A stretch of 64,000 bases of DNA from Pseudovibrio sp. M1P-2-3 (GCF_031501865.1 NZ_JARRCW010000001.1:4477001-4541000), one strand, 5' to 3'. Numbered from the stretch's first letter, positions 17,935 to 28,086 are shown. A program made the numbers and translations. Notes: generated by a model not told the origin, from the sequence alone.

Positions 17935-18639
17935 CTAGCCCTTTTTACCGTCTAAATAAGCTTTCCAGAGGTCCGGACGGCGCTGTTTTGTCAGCTCCTG
18001 TGATTGCTCCAGACGCCATTTATCGATCAACTTGTGATTCCCGCCTGTGAGGATATCGGGAATCGGTCGGCCCTCGAATTCAACGGGGCGTGTGTAGTGG
18101 GGATGCTCCAGCAGACCGTTTTCAAAGCTCTCGCTGTCACCGCTTTCCTTGTTGCCCATAACACCGGGAAGCAGGCGCACAACCGCATCCAGAAGGATGG
18201 TGGCGGCCATTTCACCGCCTGAGAGAATGTAATCGCCGATGGAGACCTCTTGCAGGTTCCGCGCTTCAATCACCCGCTGGTCCACGCCCTCAAAGCGGCC
18301 ACACACGATAATCGCCCCCGGCCCCTCGGCCAGATCCCGCGCCATTTCCTGCGTTAACGGCTTGCCGCGTGGGCTCATAAGAAACCTTGGACGGGGATCA
18401 TTTTCCTCCGTCACATCATCAATGGCCTTTGCAAGGATATCCGGCTTGAGCACCATCCCTGCCCCGCCGCCTGAAGGCGTATCATCAACCGAGCGGTGCT
18501 TGTCGGTGGCGTAATCGCGGATGTTGTGGGCGTTCAGCGTCCAGTCCCCCCGCTCCAGCGCTTTCCCCGAAAGGCTCAGGCCCAGATTTGCAGGAAACAT
18601 TTCAGGATAAAGAGTGAGGATGCTGGCTCTAAAGGTCAT
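17935..18639 (-). CDS. trmD: tRNA (guanine37-N1)-methyltransferase
   Basis: A 234-residue SPOUT-class enzyme that methylates G37 next to the anticodon to prevent frameshifting. Motifs visible are [44 protein letters not shown] and the knot segment [13 protein letters not shown], followed by [27 protein letters not shown]. All are standard. It lies between rplS (206 bases downstream) and an inserted DMT-exporter gene (92 bases upstream); in most relatives rimM would be its direct neighbour. Confidence 0.97.
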   Translation of the reverse strand: MTFRASILTLYPEMFPANLGLSLSGKALERGDWTLNAHNIRDYATDKHRSVDDTPSGGGAGMVLKPDILAKAIDDVTEENDPRPRFLMSPRGKPLTQEMARDLAEGPGAIIVCGRFEGVDQRVIEARNLQEVSIGDYILSGGEMAATILLDAVVRLLPGVMGNKESGDSESFENGLLEHPHYTRPVEFEGRPIPDILTGGNHKLIDKWRLEQSQELTKQRRPDLWKAYLDGKKG

Positions 18640-18731
18640 AGGTCTCGTCGTGAGGTTAAAGAATTCATTGGCCCTGCAATTACTAGATCAAGCCGCAAAC
18701 AGGAACCCCAAACGCTCAGTATTTGTTAAAA

Positions 18732-19226
18732 CTAGGCGGCTGTTTCAGAAGCTTCAGGAAAACTCTGCTCGTTTGCGGGTGCTGACGAATACTGAATACA
18801 GAACAACCCCGCCATTAAAAGAAGAGCTCCAAGAACTCTGATCCCTGATACTCTTATTTCAGGATTTCCGAATGCGCCAAAATGATCCAGCGCGATGGAC
18901 ATTATTGTCTGTCCCACTATTGCAGCGATCAAGACATTGGCGATCCCGATTTTAGGCATCAAAAACATCATCGCGCTTACAAAAATAGCTCCAAGCACTC
19001 CGGGAAGAAAGAGATACCAGTCTACTACCGCTAAAGACTTTAGAGAGGGCGCAGGCATACGAAGCACCAGAATGACCACAAAACAGCTAATCAGCCCGCC
19101 TAGGTATGAAATAAACGTCGAATGCATAGGGTTTTCAAGGAGAGCACCCAATTTTCCACCAAGAGCACCTTGCAGAGGAAGAGCAAAGCCAGCAATGACA
19201 GCTAGAAATAGATAACCAATATTCAT
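18732..19226 (-). CDS. DMT-superfamily small membrane transporter (DUF606/YdcZ type)
   Basis: A 164-residue membrane protein with five hydrophobic segments and the DUF606 features PLQGALGGKLGALLENPMHSTFISYLGG near the N-terminus and GIANVLIAAIVGQTIMSIALDHFGAFG in the second half. Proteins of this five-helix class work as dimers and are thought to be drug/metabolite transporters; no substrate is known. The gene sits between trmD and rimM, which are normally adjacent, so it is an insertion into a conserved translation operon. A 57-codon frame ends 12 bases upstream and may be co-transcribed with it. Confidence 0.85.
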   Translation of the reverse strand: MNIGYLFLAVIAGFALPLQGALGGKLGALLENPMHSTFISYLGGLISCFVVILVLRMPAPSLKSLAVVDWYLFLPGVLGAIFVSAMMFLMPKIGIANVLIAAIVGQTIMSIALDHFGAFGNPEIRVSGIRVLGALLLMAGLFCIQYSSAPANEQSFPEASETAA

Positions 19227-19238
19227 ACCATTCCTCGA

Positions 19239-19412
19239 TCAAGCAAGCAAAAACCCAATAAAATTGCTATGCCTCTGTTGCTTTTGCAGGGCCGATAACC
19301 ACTCTTCCCATAAAGCAGTATCAGCAGGAGATCCATCGTCCAGAAGTCTCATGTAACTAAGAAATCCAGTCAGATCTCCTGATCCCGTGACAAGTTTTCC
19401 AAAATATAACAT
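19239..19412 (-). CDS. Possible small protein or gene remnant, immunity-like pattern
   Basis: A 57-codon frame with an ATG at 19412 and no clear ribosome binding site. The segment GDLTGFLSYMRLLDDGSP followed by ADTALWEEWLSAL resembles, from memory, a family of small acidic proteins with an S-D-D-(I/L)-x2-LL-G-(S/D)-(M/L)-x-L-x-DGSPADP-x2-WEDWL pattern. I associate these with polymorphic-toxin or CDI immunity loci. Here the expected N-terminal helix would lie in sequence that is in frame but has no start codon (19413-19466), so the gene may have lost its 5' end. Its stop codon lies 12 bases before the DMT gene start. Function is not established. Confidence 0.4.
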   Translation of the reverse strand: MLYFGKLVTGSGDLTGFLSYMRLLDDGSPADTALWEEWLSALQKQQRHSNFIGFLLA

Positions 19413-19498
19413 GCAAATGCTATACTCAGGCGAAGGGTGAGCGGGATAGTTTTTAGATTCTATTGTTATCTATTGGAGATTAAAAGTAAGCAGACAGC

Positions 19499-20056
19499 TT
19501 ACCCGTCTTCACCGCCGGTTTCAGGCTCTTTTTCACCTGCTGCAAAAAAGCCTTCCGGTGGGATGACGGTCACTTTGCCAGCTTCCAGATCGATAGCCGG
19601 AACCACTGCCTTGGTAAACGGGAAATAGACTGTTCCGCCGCTTTGTGGCTTTACTTCCAGCAGTTCGCCAGCGCCGAAGTTTTCCAGCGAGACCACTTTG
19701 CCTAAAGGTTCCCCTGCTCCGTCAATAACGGAGAGGCCGATGAGGTCTGAGTGGTAGAACTCGTCTTCGTCTTCTGTTTCGGGAAGTTTATGGCGGGCGA
19801 TGTAAAGCTTGGTGCCGTTCAGAGCTTCGGCCGCGTTGCGATCGTTAATGCCTTCGAACTTGGTAACAACCACGGTCTTTTGCACACGGGCGCGCTTTAC
19901 CTTGAATTTTTGCTGGCCATCGGCTGTTTCCAGCTTGCCATAATCAGCAAATGAGAGCGGATCATCGCCAAAGGGTTTCACCCGCACCTCACCACGAATA
20001 CCGTGGGCAGCTCCAACCTGTGCCATCAAGATGAGTTCATCTGATTTAGCTGACAT
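19499..20056 (-). CDS. rimM: Ribosome maturation factor RimM
   Basis: A 185-residue RimM needed for 16S rRNA processing and 30S head assembly. The N-terminal domain has VGAAHGIRGEVRVKPFGDDPLSF, and the PRC-barrel domain starts around residue 90 with EFYHSDLIGLSVIDGAGEPLGKVVSLENFGAGELLEV and ends with YFPFTKAVVPAIDLEAGKV. A Gly/Glu-rich tail follows. AAGGGC precedes the ATG. The gene lies 127 bases downstream of rpsP, with a palindromic repeat in the gap. Confidence 0.96.
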   Translation of the reverse strand: MSAKSDELILMAQVGAAHGIRGEVRVKPFGDDPLSFADYGKLETADGQQKFKVKRARVQKTVVVTKFEGINDRNAAEALNGTKLYIARHKLPETEDEDEFYHSDLIGLSVIDGAGEPLGKVVSLENFGAGELLEVKPQSGGTVYFPFTKAVVPAIDLEAGKVTVIPPEGFFAAGEKEPETGGEDG

Positions 20057-20083
20057 TTAATAGCCCTTTCACAGACTGGAAAC

Positions 20084-20168
20084 CAGTTTAAAGCAGCAAA
20101 ATACTTCACCGCTTTAAACTGTAATTCTGCGTGTACCCTAACCTGAAAACGCGTAGGCACTTTCAGGT
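20084..20168. repeat. Intergenic palindromic repeat, copy A (double hairpin between rpsP and rimM)
   Basis: Two perfect inverted repeats lie side by side: CAGTTTAAAGC (20084-20094) with GCTTTAAACTG (20111-20121), and ACCTGAAA (20141-20148) with TTTCAGGT (20161-20168). GCGTGTACC lies between them at 20129-20137. The same landmarks recur at about 46996-47084. No T-run follows, so it is not an ordinary terminator; processing or attenuation between rpsP and rimM is possible. Confidence 0.6.
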
Positions 20169-20183
20169 GATACACGGCAAAAA

Positions 20184-20570
20184 TTATTCAGCAGCAGCTT
20201 CTTCAGCAGCAGCGGCAGCAGCAGCTTTTGCTTCTTCTTCAGCAGCCAGCTTTTCGTCAAGACGCTCTTGAGCTTTCTTGCCGAGTTTCGCTTTGTTCGG
20301 GTTGTTGCGTGCTTCACGCTTCAAGAGACCAGCTTCGTCGAGGAAGCGGTGAACACGGTCTGTTGGCTGTGCGCCGTTGGAGAGCCAGTGCTTGATGCGC
20401 TCTTCGTCCAGTTCAACGCGCTTTTCGTCGCCTTTTGGCAGCATTGGGTTGTAGCGACCAACGATTTCAAGGAAACGACCGTCACGTGGGGAGCGAACGT
20501 CAGCAATTACGATACGGTAGAATGGACGCTTTTTTGCGCCACCGCGTGCGAGACGGATTTTAGTAGCCAT
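20184..20570 (-). CDS. rpsP: 30S ribosomal protein S16
   Basis: A 128-residue S16 starting [24 protein letters not shown], with the conserved [17 protein letters not shown] and the [20 protein letters not shown] segments. The last 30 or so residues are an Ala/Glu/Lys-rich tail that E. coli S16 (82 residues) lacks but alphaproteobacterial forms often have. CTAGGAGAATAAAC gives a strong ribosome binding site for the ATG at 20570; the frame extends seven codons upstream but without similarity. It follows the chorismate mutase gene by 17 bases. Confidence 0.97.
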   Translation of the reverse strand: MATKIRLARGGAKKRPFYRIVIADVRSPRDGRFLEIVGRYNPMLPKGDEKRVELDEERIKHWLSNGAQPTDRVHRFLDEAGLLKREARNNPNKAKLGKKAQERLDEKLAAEEEAKAAAAAAAEEAAAE

Positions 20571-20587
20571 GTTTATTCTCCTAGAAT

Positions 20588-20905
20588 TCAATTAGCGCTG
20601 TGGTCAGCGGCAATGGCTTCGTGATGCCGAATAACTTCCTTCACAATGAAGTTCAGAAATTTCTCAGCAAAGTCAGGGTCTAAGTTCGAATCCGCCGCCA
20701 GCTGACGGAGGCGTTCAATTTGTCTTTTTTCTCTCTCAAGGTCTGCCGGGGGAAGGTCATGGGTTGCCTTCAACTCGCCAACAGCCTGCGTACAACGAAA
20801 ACGTTCGGCCAGCATGTGAACCAGCGCTGCATCAATATTGTCGATACTGGAGCGCAGGGAGCCAAGCAGTGCCTGAGCCTGTACGGACTTGTCAGAGCCA
20901 CTCAT
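20588..20905 (-). CDS. Chorismate mutase, AroQ class
   Basis: A 105-residue helical protein of the AroQ type, which converts chorismate to prephenate for Phe and Tyr synthesis. The core [31 protein letters not shown] and the later [16 protein letters not shown] and [14 protein letters not shown] show the family's three helices with the catalytic Arg, Lys and Glu pattern. The start at 20905 overlaps the neighbourhood of the ffh stop (20907), so translation is probably coupled to ffh. A chorismate mutase between ffh and rpsP is typical for Hyphomicrobiales. Confidence 0.92.
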   Translation of the reverse strand: MSGSDKSVQAQALLGSLRSSIDNIDAALVHMLAERFRCTQAVGELKATHDLPPADLEREKRQIERLRQLAADSNLDPDFAEKFLNFIVKEVIRHHEAIAADHSAN

Positions 20906-20906
20906 A

Positions 20907-22445
20907 TTATTTTTTCCCCTTGCCAAGACCTGGCAGGCCGCCACCTAGGCCGGGAAGTTTAGGACCGCCGATACCCGGAAGACCTTTAGGAAGTTCCATG
21001 CCGCCTGGCATTTGTCCAGCTTTTGCCATCTGTTCAAGGGCTTTGGGGTCGATGTCGGGCATACCGCCCATTCCAGGCATGCCGCCCATGCCCGGCATTC
21101 CGCCGCCCATGGCACCCATCATCTTGCCCAGCATACCTTTGCCCTTGCCTTTGCTCATGGCCTTCATCATGTCGGCCATCTGGCGGTGCATTTTAAGCAG
21201 CTTGTTCACATCAGCAACGGAAACACCTGAACCGGCGGCAACACGCTTTTTACGGCTGGCCTTCAACAGTTCGGGTTTAGAACGTTCCTGCTTGGTCATG
21301 GATTCAATGATCGCAACCTGACGCTTGAACATTTTCTCATCAATGTTCGCAGCTTCAATCTGCTTTTTCATTTTGCCAATACCGGGCATCATGCCCATCA
21401 TACCGGACATGCCACCCATTTTTTCCATCTGGCCAAGCTGGTCTTTCAGATCATTCAGGTCAAAGTGACCTTTCTGCATCTTTCTGGCCATCTCTGCGGC
21501 TTTTTCCGCATCAATTGCCTCGGCAGCTTTTTCCACGAGGGAAACGATATCGCCCATACCCAAGATACGGTCGGCAATACGTTTAGGGTAGAAATCTTCT
21601 AGTTCTTCAGCTTTTTCACCGGTACCAATGAGCTTGATCGGCTTGCCTGTGACCGCACGCATGGAAAGAGCAGCACCACCACGGCCATCACCATCCATAC
21701 GGGTCAGCATAATGCCGGTAATCCCGACGCGCTCATCGAAGTTCTTTGCCAGATTAACAGCGTCTTGACCGGTCAGGGCATCGGCAACAAGCAAGATCTC
21801 ATGGGGGTTGGTCGCCTTTTTGATGTCCGCCATCTCAACCATGAGAGGCTCATCAATGTGGGTACGTCCCGCTGTATCAAGGATAACAACATCGTAACCG
21901 CCAAGCTTGGCCGCTGTCATTGCACGGTTGGCAATATCGACAGGCATCTGACCGTCAACGATCGGCAGGGTATCAACGTCGTTCTGTTCACCCAGAACAC
22001 GCAGCTGTTCTTGAGCTGCCGGACGGCGTGTATCCAGAGACGCCATCAACACTTTGCGCTTGTCGCGGCGTGTGAGACGCAGAGCAATTTTGCCGGAAGC
22101 TGTTGTTTTACCAGCACCTTGCAAACCAACCATCATGATACAGACAGGGGCAGGTGCGTTCAGGTCGATCAGGTTGTCTTCAGTTCCAAGCATCTCCACG
22201 AGTTGATCGTGAACGATTTTGACCACCATCTGGCCCGGCTTGATAGATTTAACAACCTCAGCGCCAACAGCGCGGTTTTTCACCTTATCGGTAAAGGAAC
22301 GCACGATAGGCAATGCCACATCAGCCTCAATGAGCGCGCGGCGAACTTCGCGCAGCGCTTCATTAACATCGGCTTCTGAAAGAGCACCACGTTTGGTGAG
22401 CTTATCGAGAATGCCGCCGAGGCGATCTGACAGGTTATCGAACAT
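20907..22445 (-). CDS. ffh: Signal recognition particle protein Ffh
   Basis: A 512-residue SRP54 homologue that binds signal sequences of nascent membrane proteins together with SRP RNA. The NG domain shows GLQGAGKTTASGKIALRL (G1), DTRRPAAQEQLR, DTAGRTHIDEPLM (G3), LTRMDGDGRGGAALS and TGEKAEELEDFYP. The M domain is methionine-rich and ends in repeated GGMPGM units and a Gly/Lys tail. The ATG at 22445 has AAGGAACGCT upstream. It heads the translation operon running toward rplS. The SRP RNA gene was not seen in this window. Confidence 0.97.
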   Translation of the reverse strand: MFDNLSDRLGGILDKLTKRGALSEADVNEALREVRRALIEADVALPIVRSFTDKVKNRAVGAEVVKSIKPGQMVVKIVHDQLVEMLGTEDNLIDLNAPAPVCIMMVGLQGAGKTTASGKIALRLTRRDKRKVLMASLDTRRPAAQEQLRVLGEQNDVDTLPIVDGQMPVDIANRAMTAAKLGGYDVVILDTAGRTHIDEPLMVEMADIKKATNPHEILLVADALTGQDAVNLAKNFDERVGITGIMLTRMDGDGRGGAALSMRAVTGKPIKLIGTGEKAEELEDFYPKRIADRILGMGDIVSLVEKAAEAIDAEKAAEMARKMQKGHFDLNDLKDQLGQMEKMGGMSGMMGMMPGIGKMKKQIEAANIDEKMFKRQVAIIESMTKQERSKPELLKASRKKRVAAGSGVSVADVNKLLKMHRQMADMMKAMSKGKGKGMLGKMMGAMGGGMPGMGGMPGMGGMPDIDPKALEQMAKAGQMPGGMELPKGLPGIGGPKLPGLGGGLPGLGKGKK

Positions 22446-22846
22446 AGCGTTCCTTTTACAAATTCGTGTTTCTGAAACAGTTGAGAGCAAAGTCTACTTC
22501 AAACCTTGCCTCTCAGCATCAGGAAAGTTCTGTTACCGCCGATTTCCACTAGGGTCCCGCGCAATAATGCAGGGACATAGCAAAAAAGCACCCGAGGGCG
22601 CAACGCGCTGTCGGATGTTGACCTCTGGGATCTCTTTATACCTTCTCGGGTCCCAGTCAGTGGCTCGAAAAACAAACCTTTTCAGAATTTCGCCTGTTTT
22701 TAGAGCTTCACGGCACCTGAGTCAATAAAATTGTGGCTCAATATTATAGTAGCCGCACCTGCCATATATAAAATCTCTGTAATTGTTCAGTGCTATTCAA
22801 TTGCCTAGTGTTGGGCAATTCGAACCAGATTTCACAGGACGAGCCA
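22446..22846. other. Intergenic region, 401 bases, no gene called
   Basis: This is the divergent promoter region between ffh and the alpha/beta hydrolase gene. The stretch 22580-22630 is rich in short GC inverted repeats (GGGTGCTTTTTTGC on the minus strand; GGGCGCAACGCGC). The stretch 22720-22790 is AT-rich and probably holds the hydrolase promoter. ATTGCC and GGGCAAT flank TAGTGTT near 22799-22819 as a small inverted repeat. No RNA gene was recognised. Confidence 0.45.
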
Positions 22847-23857
22847 ATGAAATTTCTCAAGTTCTGTATCGCACTCATAATTCTAGTTGCTGGTTACGGT
22901 TGGCTCACCAACAAGTTTCCCCCTATTTCACTTAGTTTCTCCCCCACGCAGATACCCGTGGATGTCGAGGCGTATCTTCACAATGAAGAGGCACAGTTCC
23001 GCGATATCAAGCCCGGTCTGGAAAAGCAAATTATTTGGAACGATACCGAAACGAAATCTAAAACTCCTTACTCTGTTGTCTATATTCATGGGTTTTCAGC
23101 CAGTAAGGAAGAAATCAGGCCCGTACCCGACAATCTGGCGGAGCACCTTGAGGCAAACTTGTTTTATACGCGTTTGACCGGACACGGGCGCACAAATGCC
23201 GCCATGGGAGAGATGAGCTATAACCAATGGGTCGATGATCTGGCCGAAGCCTATGAGATCGGGAGACGGATCGGAGACAAGGTTATTGTTATGGGAACCT
23301 CGTTGGGAGGAGCGCTTATTGCGTGGTCAGCTCTGGAGGGGGACACTATCGGCACAGACGTGGTGGCTGCAATTTTAGTCTCCCCTGTCCTCAGGATAAA
23401 CAATTTCGGTTCGTCCCTTCTCACCTACCCTTATGCCAAATTCATGAGCAGGATCGCCTTGGGGCCCACACGTTGCTCTGGTACGCATGCCTCAATGGAG
23501 ATTTTGTACGCTTGGACGGTCTGTTACCCAAGTTCAGCCCTATTGCCGCTTGCCCAGTTTGTTCAATTGGTCCGCAAAGCCGAGCCAGACACAGCCACCA
23601 TTCCAACTTTATTCATATACAGTCCCAATGACACTGAAGCCGATGAAGCTGTCACAGCTCAATACTACGAAAACTGGGGCGCCAAAAAAGACAGGCTCAT
23701 TATTCAGCACTCGCAGAATGAGAAAAATCACATAGTTGTTGGCGATTTAGAGAGCCCGAACAATAACGACCTTGTGACCAAAACCACTATCTCATGGCTT
23801 GAAAAATTGGGAATTGCTCCGGTTACTCCCCCTGCTATGACCGAGGAAGCACAATAG
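22847..23857 (+). CDS. Membrane-anchored or secreted alpha/beta hydrolase
   Basis: A 336-residue alpha/beta-fold hydrolase. One N-terminal hydrophobic segment (residues 4-20) acts as signal anchor. The oxyanion segment YIHGF is at 79-83, TGHGR at 111-115, and the nucleophile elbow GTSLGG at 150-155 with Ser152. A late SPNDTEADE supplies the likely acid and KNHIVVGD the likely histidine. This resembles carboxylesterases or lysophospholipase-like enzymes; the substrate is unknown. I chose the ATG at 22847, which starts the hydrophobic segment. A hairpin ends the transcript after the stop. Confidence 0.82.
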   Translation: MKFLKFCIALIILVAGYGWLTNKFPPISLSFSPTQIPVDVEAYLHNEEAQFRDIKPGLEKQIIWNDTETKSKTPYSVVYIHGFSASKEEIRPVPDNLAEHLEANLFYTRLTGHGRTNAAMGEMSYNQWVDDLAEAYEIGRRIGDKVIVMGTSLGGALIAWSALEGDTIGTDVVAAILVSPVLRINNFGSSLLTYPYAKFMSRIALGPTRCSGTHASMEILYAWTVCYPSSALLPLAQFVQLVRKAEPDTATIPTLFIYSPNDTEADEAVTAQYYENWGAKKDRLIIQHSQNEKNHIVVGDLESPNNNDLVTKTTISWLEKLGIAPVTPPAMTEEAQ

Positions 23858-23860
23858 AAT

Positions 23861-23906
23861 AAAAGCCCAACTGCTTTCTCTTGGACGCACATGGGCTTTT
23901 ATAAAT
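23861..23906 (+). terminator. Probable terminator of the hydrolase gene
   Basis: AAAAGCCCA (23861-23869) pairs with TGGGCTTTT (23892-23900), followed by ATAAATTG. The loop is long (22 bases), so strength is moderate. The convergent yggS gene ends 83 bases on. Confidence 0.6.
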
Positions 23907-23988
23907 TGTATTTGCTGGCCTTTATGCCAGAACTGAAGCCTGTTTGCGTTTATTGCACAGCCAGCACTCCATTAAGGTACTGCTGTTG

Positions 23989-24666
23989 TTAGGCGCTGTA
24001 ATCCCGATGACCGAAGATTGCAGAGCCAACGCGTACGTGGCTTGCATGATGCTGAACCGCGATTTCAAAATCGCTGGACATACCCATGGAAAGTTTTTCA
24101 AGGCCATTGCGCCGTGCAATTTTCTCCAGCAACGCAAAGTGCATACCCGGTGCTTCATCGACTGGCGGAATGCACATCAGTCCTTCAATTTGTAGCCCTA
24201 GTTCATCACGGCATTTCGCGATAAAGGCATCGGCCTCTTTGGGCGCAATACCAGCTTTTTGCGGTTCTTCGCCCGTATTGATCTGAATAAACAGCTTCGG
24301 GAATTTCTGCTGTTTTTCCATCTCCGCTTTCAAAGTCTTGGCGATTTTTTCCCGGTCAACCGTGTGAATGACATCAAACAGTTCCACAGCTTCCTTGGAT
24401 TTGTTGGATTGCAAGGGGCCAATCAGGTGCAGCTCTACACCCTCATACGCACTGCGAAGCTCCGGCCACTTTGAAAACGCCTCCTGAACACGGTTTTCAC
24501 CAAAAACCCGTTGTCCGGCATCCAGCACTGGCTTGATTGCATTAACCTCGAAGGTTTTGGAGACTGCAATCAATGTCGTTGCACCAGTTTCACGACCTGA
24601 GTTTTCCTCAGCATTGCGGATAGTTGCTTTCACATCTTCCAAACGTTTTGCCGCTTCTTCTTGCAT
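23989..24666 (-). CDS. YggS-family pyridoxal phosphate homeostasis protein
   Basis: A 225-residue PLP-binding protein of the YggS/PLPBP family, which has an alanine-racemase-like fold and keeps free PLP levels and amino-acid pools in balance. LIAVSKTF holds the PLP lysine near the N-terminus, followed by FGENRVQEAFSKW, LHLIGPLQSNKSKEAV, SMGMSSDFEIAVQHHASHVRVGSAIFG. I set the start at 24666 because GTGGAGGCAAGA lies directly upstream; an ATG at 24690 has no ribosome site. It is divergent from leuS, a frequent arrangement in Hyphomicrobiales. Confidence 0.93.
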   Translation of the reverse strand: MQEEAAKRLEDVKATIRNAEENSGRETGATTLIAVSKTFEVNAIKPVLDAGQRVFGENRVQEAFSKWPELRSAYEGVELHLIGPLQSNKSKEAVELFDVIHTVDREKIAKTLKAEMEKQQKFPKLFIQINTGEEPQKAGIAPKEADAFIAKCRDELGLQIEGLMCIPPVDEAPGMHFALLEKIARRNGLEKLSMGMSSDFEIAVQHHASHVRVGSAIFGHRDYSA

Positions 24667-24877
24667 TCTTGCCTCCACAAAATCCTTCATCGAAAGACTA
24701 TATATATCTTCTTGAAACCTAATCTTGCTTTTCTGTTAGTGACTTTAATGGGATTTGTCGCCGATTATTTCCGCATTTTCCGCAGTTTGAAGGTTGACCA
24801 ACCTAGCAAATTCTGATGACAGTCCTTTCAAACAGTTTACCCGCATGGGCTCGCAAGATTTACGACGGATTGAATTG

Positions 24878-27493
24878 ATGGCTACGGAGCGTTACAACGC
24901 ACGCGCAACAGAAGCGCGCTGGCAAAAGCAATGGGACGAAAAAGACGTCTTCATTACAGACAATGATGACCCAAGGGAAAAATACTACGTCCTTGAGATG
25001 TTCCCTTACCCTTCCGGCCGCTTGCACATGGGGCACGTTCGCAACTACGCCATGGGGGATGTTGTTGCACGCTACAAGCGCTCTAAAGGCTTCAACGTGT
25101 TGCACCCGATGGGCTGGGATGCCTTTGGTATGCCTGCGGAAAACGCGGCCTCCGAGAAAGGCGTCCACCCGAAAGGATGGACCTACAACAACATTGCTGC
25201 CATGCGCGGCCAGCTGAAAACGCTTGGTCTTTCCTTCGACTGGACACGCGAATTTGCGACATGTGACGAAGACTATTACGGCAAACAGCAGAGCCTGTTT
25301 CTGGACTTCCTGAAGGCTGGCCTCATTTACCGCAAGAAGTCCAAGGTCAACTGGGACCCAGTAGACATGACCGTTCTGGCCAACGAGCAGGTTATTGACG
25401 GCAAGGGCTGGCGTTCTGGTGCAACGGTTGAGCAGCGTGAGTTGACCCAGTGGTTCTTCCGCATTTCAGATTACTCCGAGGACTTGCTGAGCGCTATTGA
25501 CGGGCTGGATAAGTGGCCGGAAAAAGTGCGCCTGATGCAGAAGAACTGGATCGGCAAATCCGAGGGCACAAAGGTACTCTTCGAGTTTTCCGAGGCAGCA
25601 CCGACCGGTGATAAAACACTGGAAGTGTTCACAACACGCCCTGATACCTTGTACGGCGCGTCGTTTGTAGGTCTGTCTCCAGATCATGCAATCACAGAAG
25701 AGCTTGCCAAGACCAACTCCGAGCTGCAGGAATTCATCAAGGAATGCCGCAAGATCGGCACGACTGCAGAAGCTATCGAGACAGCAGAAAAGCTGGGCTT
25801 CGATACTGGCCTTCGTGTAAAACACCCTCTGGACCCATCATGGGAACTGCCTGTTTTTGTTGCTAACTTCATTTTGATGGACTACGGCACCGGCGCGATT
25901 TTCGCTTGCCCTGCCCATGACCAGCGCGATCTGGATTTTGCCCGCAAATACGATCTGCCTGTAACAGCCGTTGTTTTGCCTGAAGGTGAAGATGCCGCGA
26001 CTTATGAAGTTGGCACTGAAGCCTATACCGGCGACGGCAAGATCTTCAATTCTCAGTTCATGGACGGTCTTTCCATTGGCGATGCTAAAAAAGCCGTGAG
26101 CGAGCGTCTGGAAGCGCAGCAAGTAGATGGAAAACCACAGGGAGCGCGCGAGACCAATTATCGCCTGCGTGACTGGGGTCTTTCACGCCAGCGCTACTGG
26201 GGCTGCCCTATTCCGATCATCCATTGTGAAAGCTGCGGACCACAACCAGCGCCAAAAGAAACGCTGCCGATTACACTGCCGGAGGATGTTTCATTCGACC
26301 GTCCCGGGAACCCGCTGGACCGCCATCCAACATGGCGTGATGTAAAGTGTCCGTGCTGCGGCGCTGATGCGCAGCGCGAAACGGATACGATGGATACCTT
26401 CGTGGATTCATCTTGGTATTTCGCCCGCTTTACCGACCCGAAAAACGCAAACCCAACAGACCCGAAGGCTGCAACCGAATGGCTGCCGGTGGATCAGTAT
26501 ATCGGTGGTATTGAGCATGCGATCCTGCATTTGCTTTATTCCCGCTTCTTTGCCCGCGCCATGCAAATCACCGGTCACCTTGACATTAAAGAGCCGTTCA
26601 AGGGCCTCTTTACCCAAGGCATGGTGAACCACGAGACCTATAAAGCTTCCAGTGACGGGCGCTGGGTTTCCCCCGCTGATATCAAGTTGGAAGAAGTGGA
26701 CGGCAAGCGCCGGGCGACCCTTCTGGATACGGGCGAAGATGTAGCTATCGGCTCCATCGAGAAAATGTCCAAGTCCAAGAAGAACGTTGTTGATCCAACG
26801 GATATTATTGAGACTTATGGCGCTGATACAGCCCGTTGGTTTGTTCTTTCCGACAGCCCGCCAGAGCGCGATATTATCTGGAGCGAGGATGGGGTTCTTG
26901 GCGCATGGCGTCACGTGCAGCGCATTTATCGCATCATGAGCGATATTGCCGAGCACAGCGAAGCCGTTGCCACAAAGCCTGAGAAATTCAGTGATGAAGC
27001 TCTGGGCCTGCGCCGCGCGGCCCATAAAACACTCTCCGCTGTTTCCAAAGATTTTGAGGGGCTGGGCTTCAACCGTGCTGTAGCACGGCTTTACGAGTTC
27101 ACCAACACCATCAGCAAGGCTTTGCAGGCAGACCTTTCCAAGCCAGATATGGCCTACTCCTTGCGTGAAGCAGCGAGCTTTATGCTGGTGATGATGCAGC
27201 CGATCACCCCTCACCTTGCAGAGGAATGCTGGTCGCTACTGGGCTCTGAAAAGCTGATTTCGCAGAGTGAATGGCCGGAAGTTGAAGAAGAACTGCTTGT
27301 TGAAAACAGTGTGACACTGCCGATCCAGATCAACGGAAAGAAAAAAGGCGAGTTAACAATTGCAAGAGACGCTTCCAAAGAGGTGGTCGAAGCGGCTATT
27401 CTACAACAAGAAGTCGTTATCAAAGCTCTGGACGGTAAGGAACCACGGAAAATTATCGTTGTTCCTCAAAGGATTGTGAATGTCGTCGTATAA
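24878..27493 (+). CDS. leuS: Leucyl-tRNA synthetase
   Basis: An 871-residue class I synthetase. The catalytic HIGH motif appears as [16 protein letters not shown], the CP1 editing domain occupies the region of roughly residues 220-420, [18 protein letters not shown] is seen before the zinc-like cysteine pairs (CESCG and CPCCG), and KMSKSKKN is the second signature. The C-terminus ends [15 protein letters not shown] start it at the ATG at 24878, giving [19 protein letters not shown], the usual beginning; in-frame codons upstream to 24794 look unconserved. Its end overlaps lptE by 14 bases. Confidence 0.97.
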   Translation: MATERYNARATEARWQKQWDEKDVFITDNDDPREKYYVLEMFPYPSGRLHMGHVRNYAMGDVVARYKRSKGFNVLHPMGWDAFGMPAENAASEKGVHPKGWTYNNIAAMRGQLKTLGLSFDWTREFATCDEDYYGKQQSLFLDFLKAGLIYRKKSKVNWDPVDMTVLANEQVIDGKGWRSGATVEQRELTQWFFRISDYSEDLLSAIDGLDKWPEKVRLMQKNWIGKSEGTKVLFEFSEAAPTGDKTLEVFTTRPDTLYGASFVGLSPDHAITEELAKTNSELQEFIKECRKIGTTAEAIETAEKLGFDTGLRVKHPLDPSWELPVFVANFILMDYGTGAIFACPAHDQRDLDFARKYDLPVTAVVLPEGEDAATYEVGTEAYTGDGKIFNSQFMDGLSIGDAKKAVSERLEAQQVDGKPQGARETNYRLRDWGLSRQRYWGCPIPIIHCESCGPQPAPKETLPITLPEDVSFDRPGNPLDRHPTWRDVKCPCCGADAQRETDTMDTFVDSSWYFARFTDPKNANPTDPKAATEWLPVDQYIGGIEHAILHLLYSRFFARAMQITGHLDIKEPFKGLFTQGMVNHETYKASSDGRWVSPADIKLEEVDGKRRATLLDTGEDVAIGSIEKMSKSKKNVVDPTDIIETYGADTARWFVLSDSPPERDIIWSEDGVLGAWRHVQRIYRIMSDIAEHSEAVATKPEKFSDEALGLRRAAHKTLSAVSKDFEGLGFNRAVARLYEFTNTISKALQADLSKPDMAYSLREAASFMLVMMQPITPHLAEECWSLLGSEKLISQSEWPEVEEELLVENSVTLPIQINGKKKGELTIARDASKEVVEAAILQQEVVIKALDGKEPRKIIVVPQRIVNVVV

Positions 27494-28076
27494 CTTAACA
27501 GCGAATCTTTCTGCTTCAGCCTGCCGAGCTTTGCTCGGCAGCGCCGTGATTCTTGCAGGAACTCTCGCTCTTTCAGGATGTCAGGTTCGCCCGTTATATG
27601 GGACATCTCCCAATATTCTAAATAGTAACGGATCCGAAACAACGCTTGTGCAAGACGAGTTGGCCGCGATCGACGTAAAAGTCTCCCTTATCGGCAGCAA
27701 CAATTCTTCACAACGCGTCGATCAGTACATGAGTAATGAACTGCAATACCTTTTCCGTCGCGGGGGAAGCGGTCTTGCACAAAAGTATGACCTTGAAGTT
27801 CTGATTGATACTGTTCAAACCGAAGTGGGTGTGGAAGAGCTCTCCGATGTGCCTTCAGCCTACAACATTACACTCTCTGCCAGCTTTGTTTTGTCAGATG
27901 CATCTTCAGAAAAAACGCTCTATGTGGGACGTTCTTTCGGATCTGCTTCCTATGACTTCTCAAATCAGCGCTTTGCAAACTTAAGAGCCGAGCGGGACGC
28001 CGAAAACCGTGCAACAAAAATTGTAGCCTCGGATATTCAGGCACGCATTGCCGGCTACTTCGCCACAGACCAATAG
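27480..28076 (+). CDS. lptE: LPS-assembly lipoprotein LptE
   Basis: A 198-residue outer-membrane lipoprotein that plugs LptD and helps place lipopolysaccharide on the cell surface. The signal peptide ends in a lipobox (LALSGC, with Cys at about residue 34) followed by QVRPLYG, which is the alphaproteobacterial LptE beginning. The rest has the expected sequence of alternating strands ([18 protein letters not shown] and [36 protein letters not shown]). The start overlaps the end of leuS by 14 bases, so the genes are translationally linked; holA follows within 10 bases. Confidence 0.92.
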   Translation: MSSYNLTANLSASACRALLGSAVILAGTLALSGCQVRPLYGTSPNILNSNGSETTLVQDELAAIDVKVSLIGSNNSSQRVDQYMSNELQYLFRRGGSGLAQKYDLEVLIDTVQTEVGVEELSDVPSAYNITLSASFVLSDASSEKTLYVGRSFGSASYDFSNQRFANLRAERDAENRATKIVASDIQARIAGYFATDQ

Positions 28077-28086
28077 TCTTGCCTCC

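Noticed and set aside
20683-20700. GTTCGAATCC-like stretch as a tRNA T-loop
   Set aside because: It lies inside the chorismate mutase gene, and no matching anticodon or acceptor stems were found around it.
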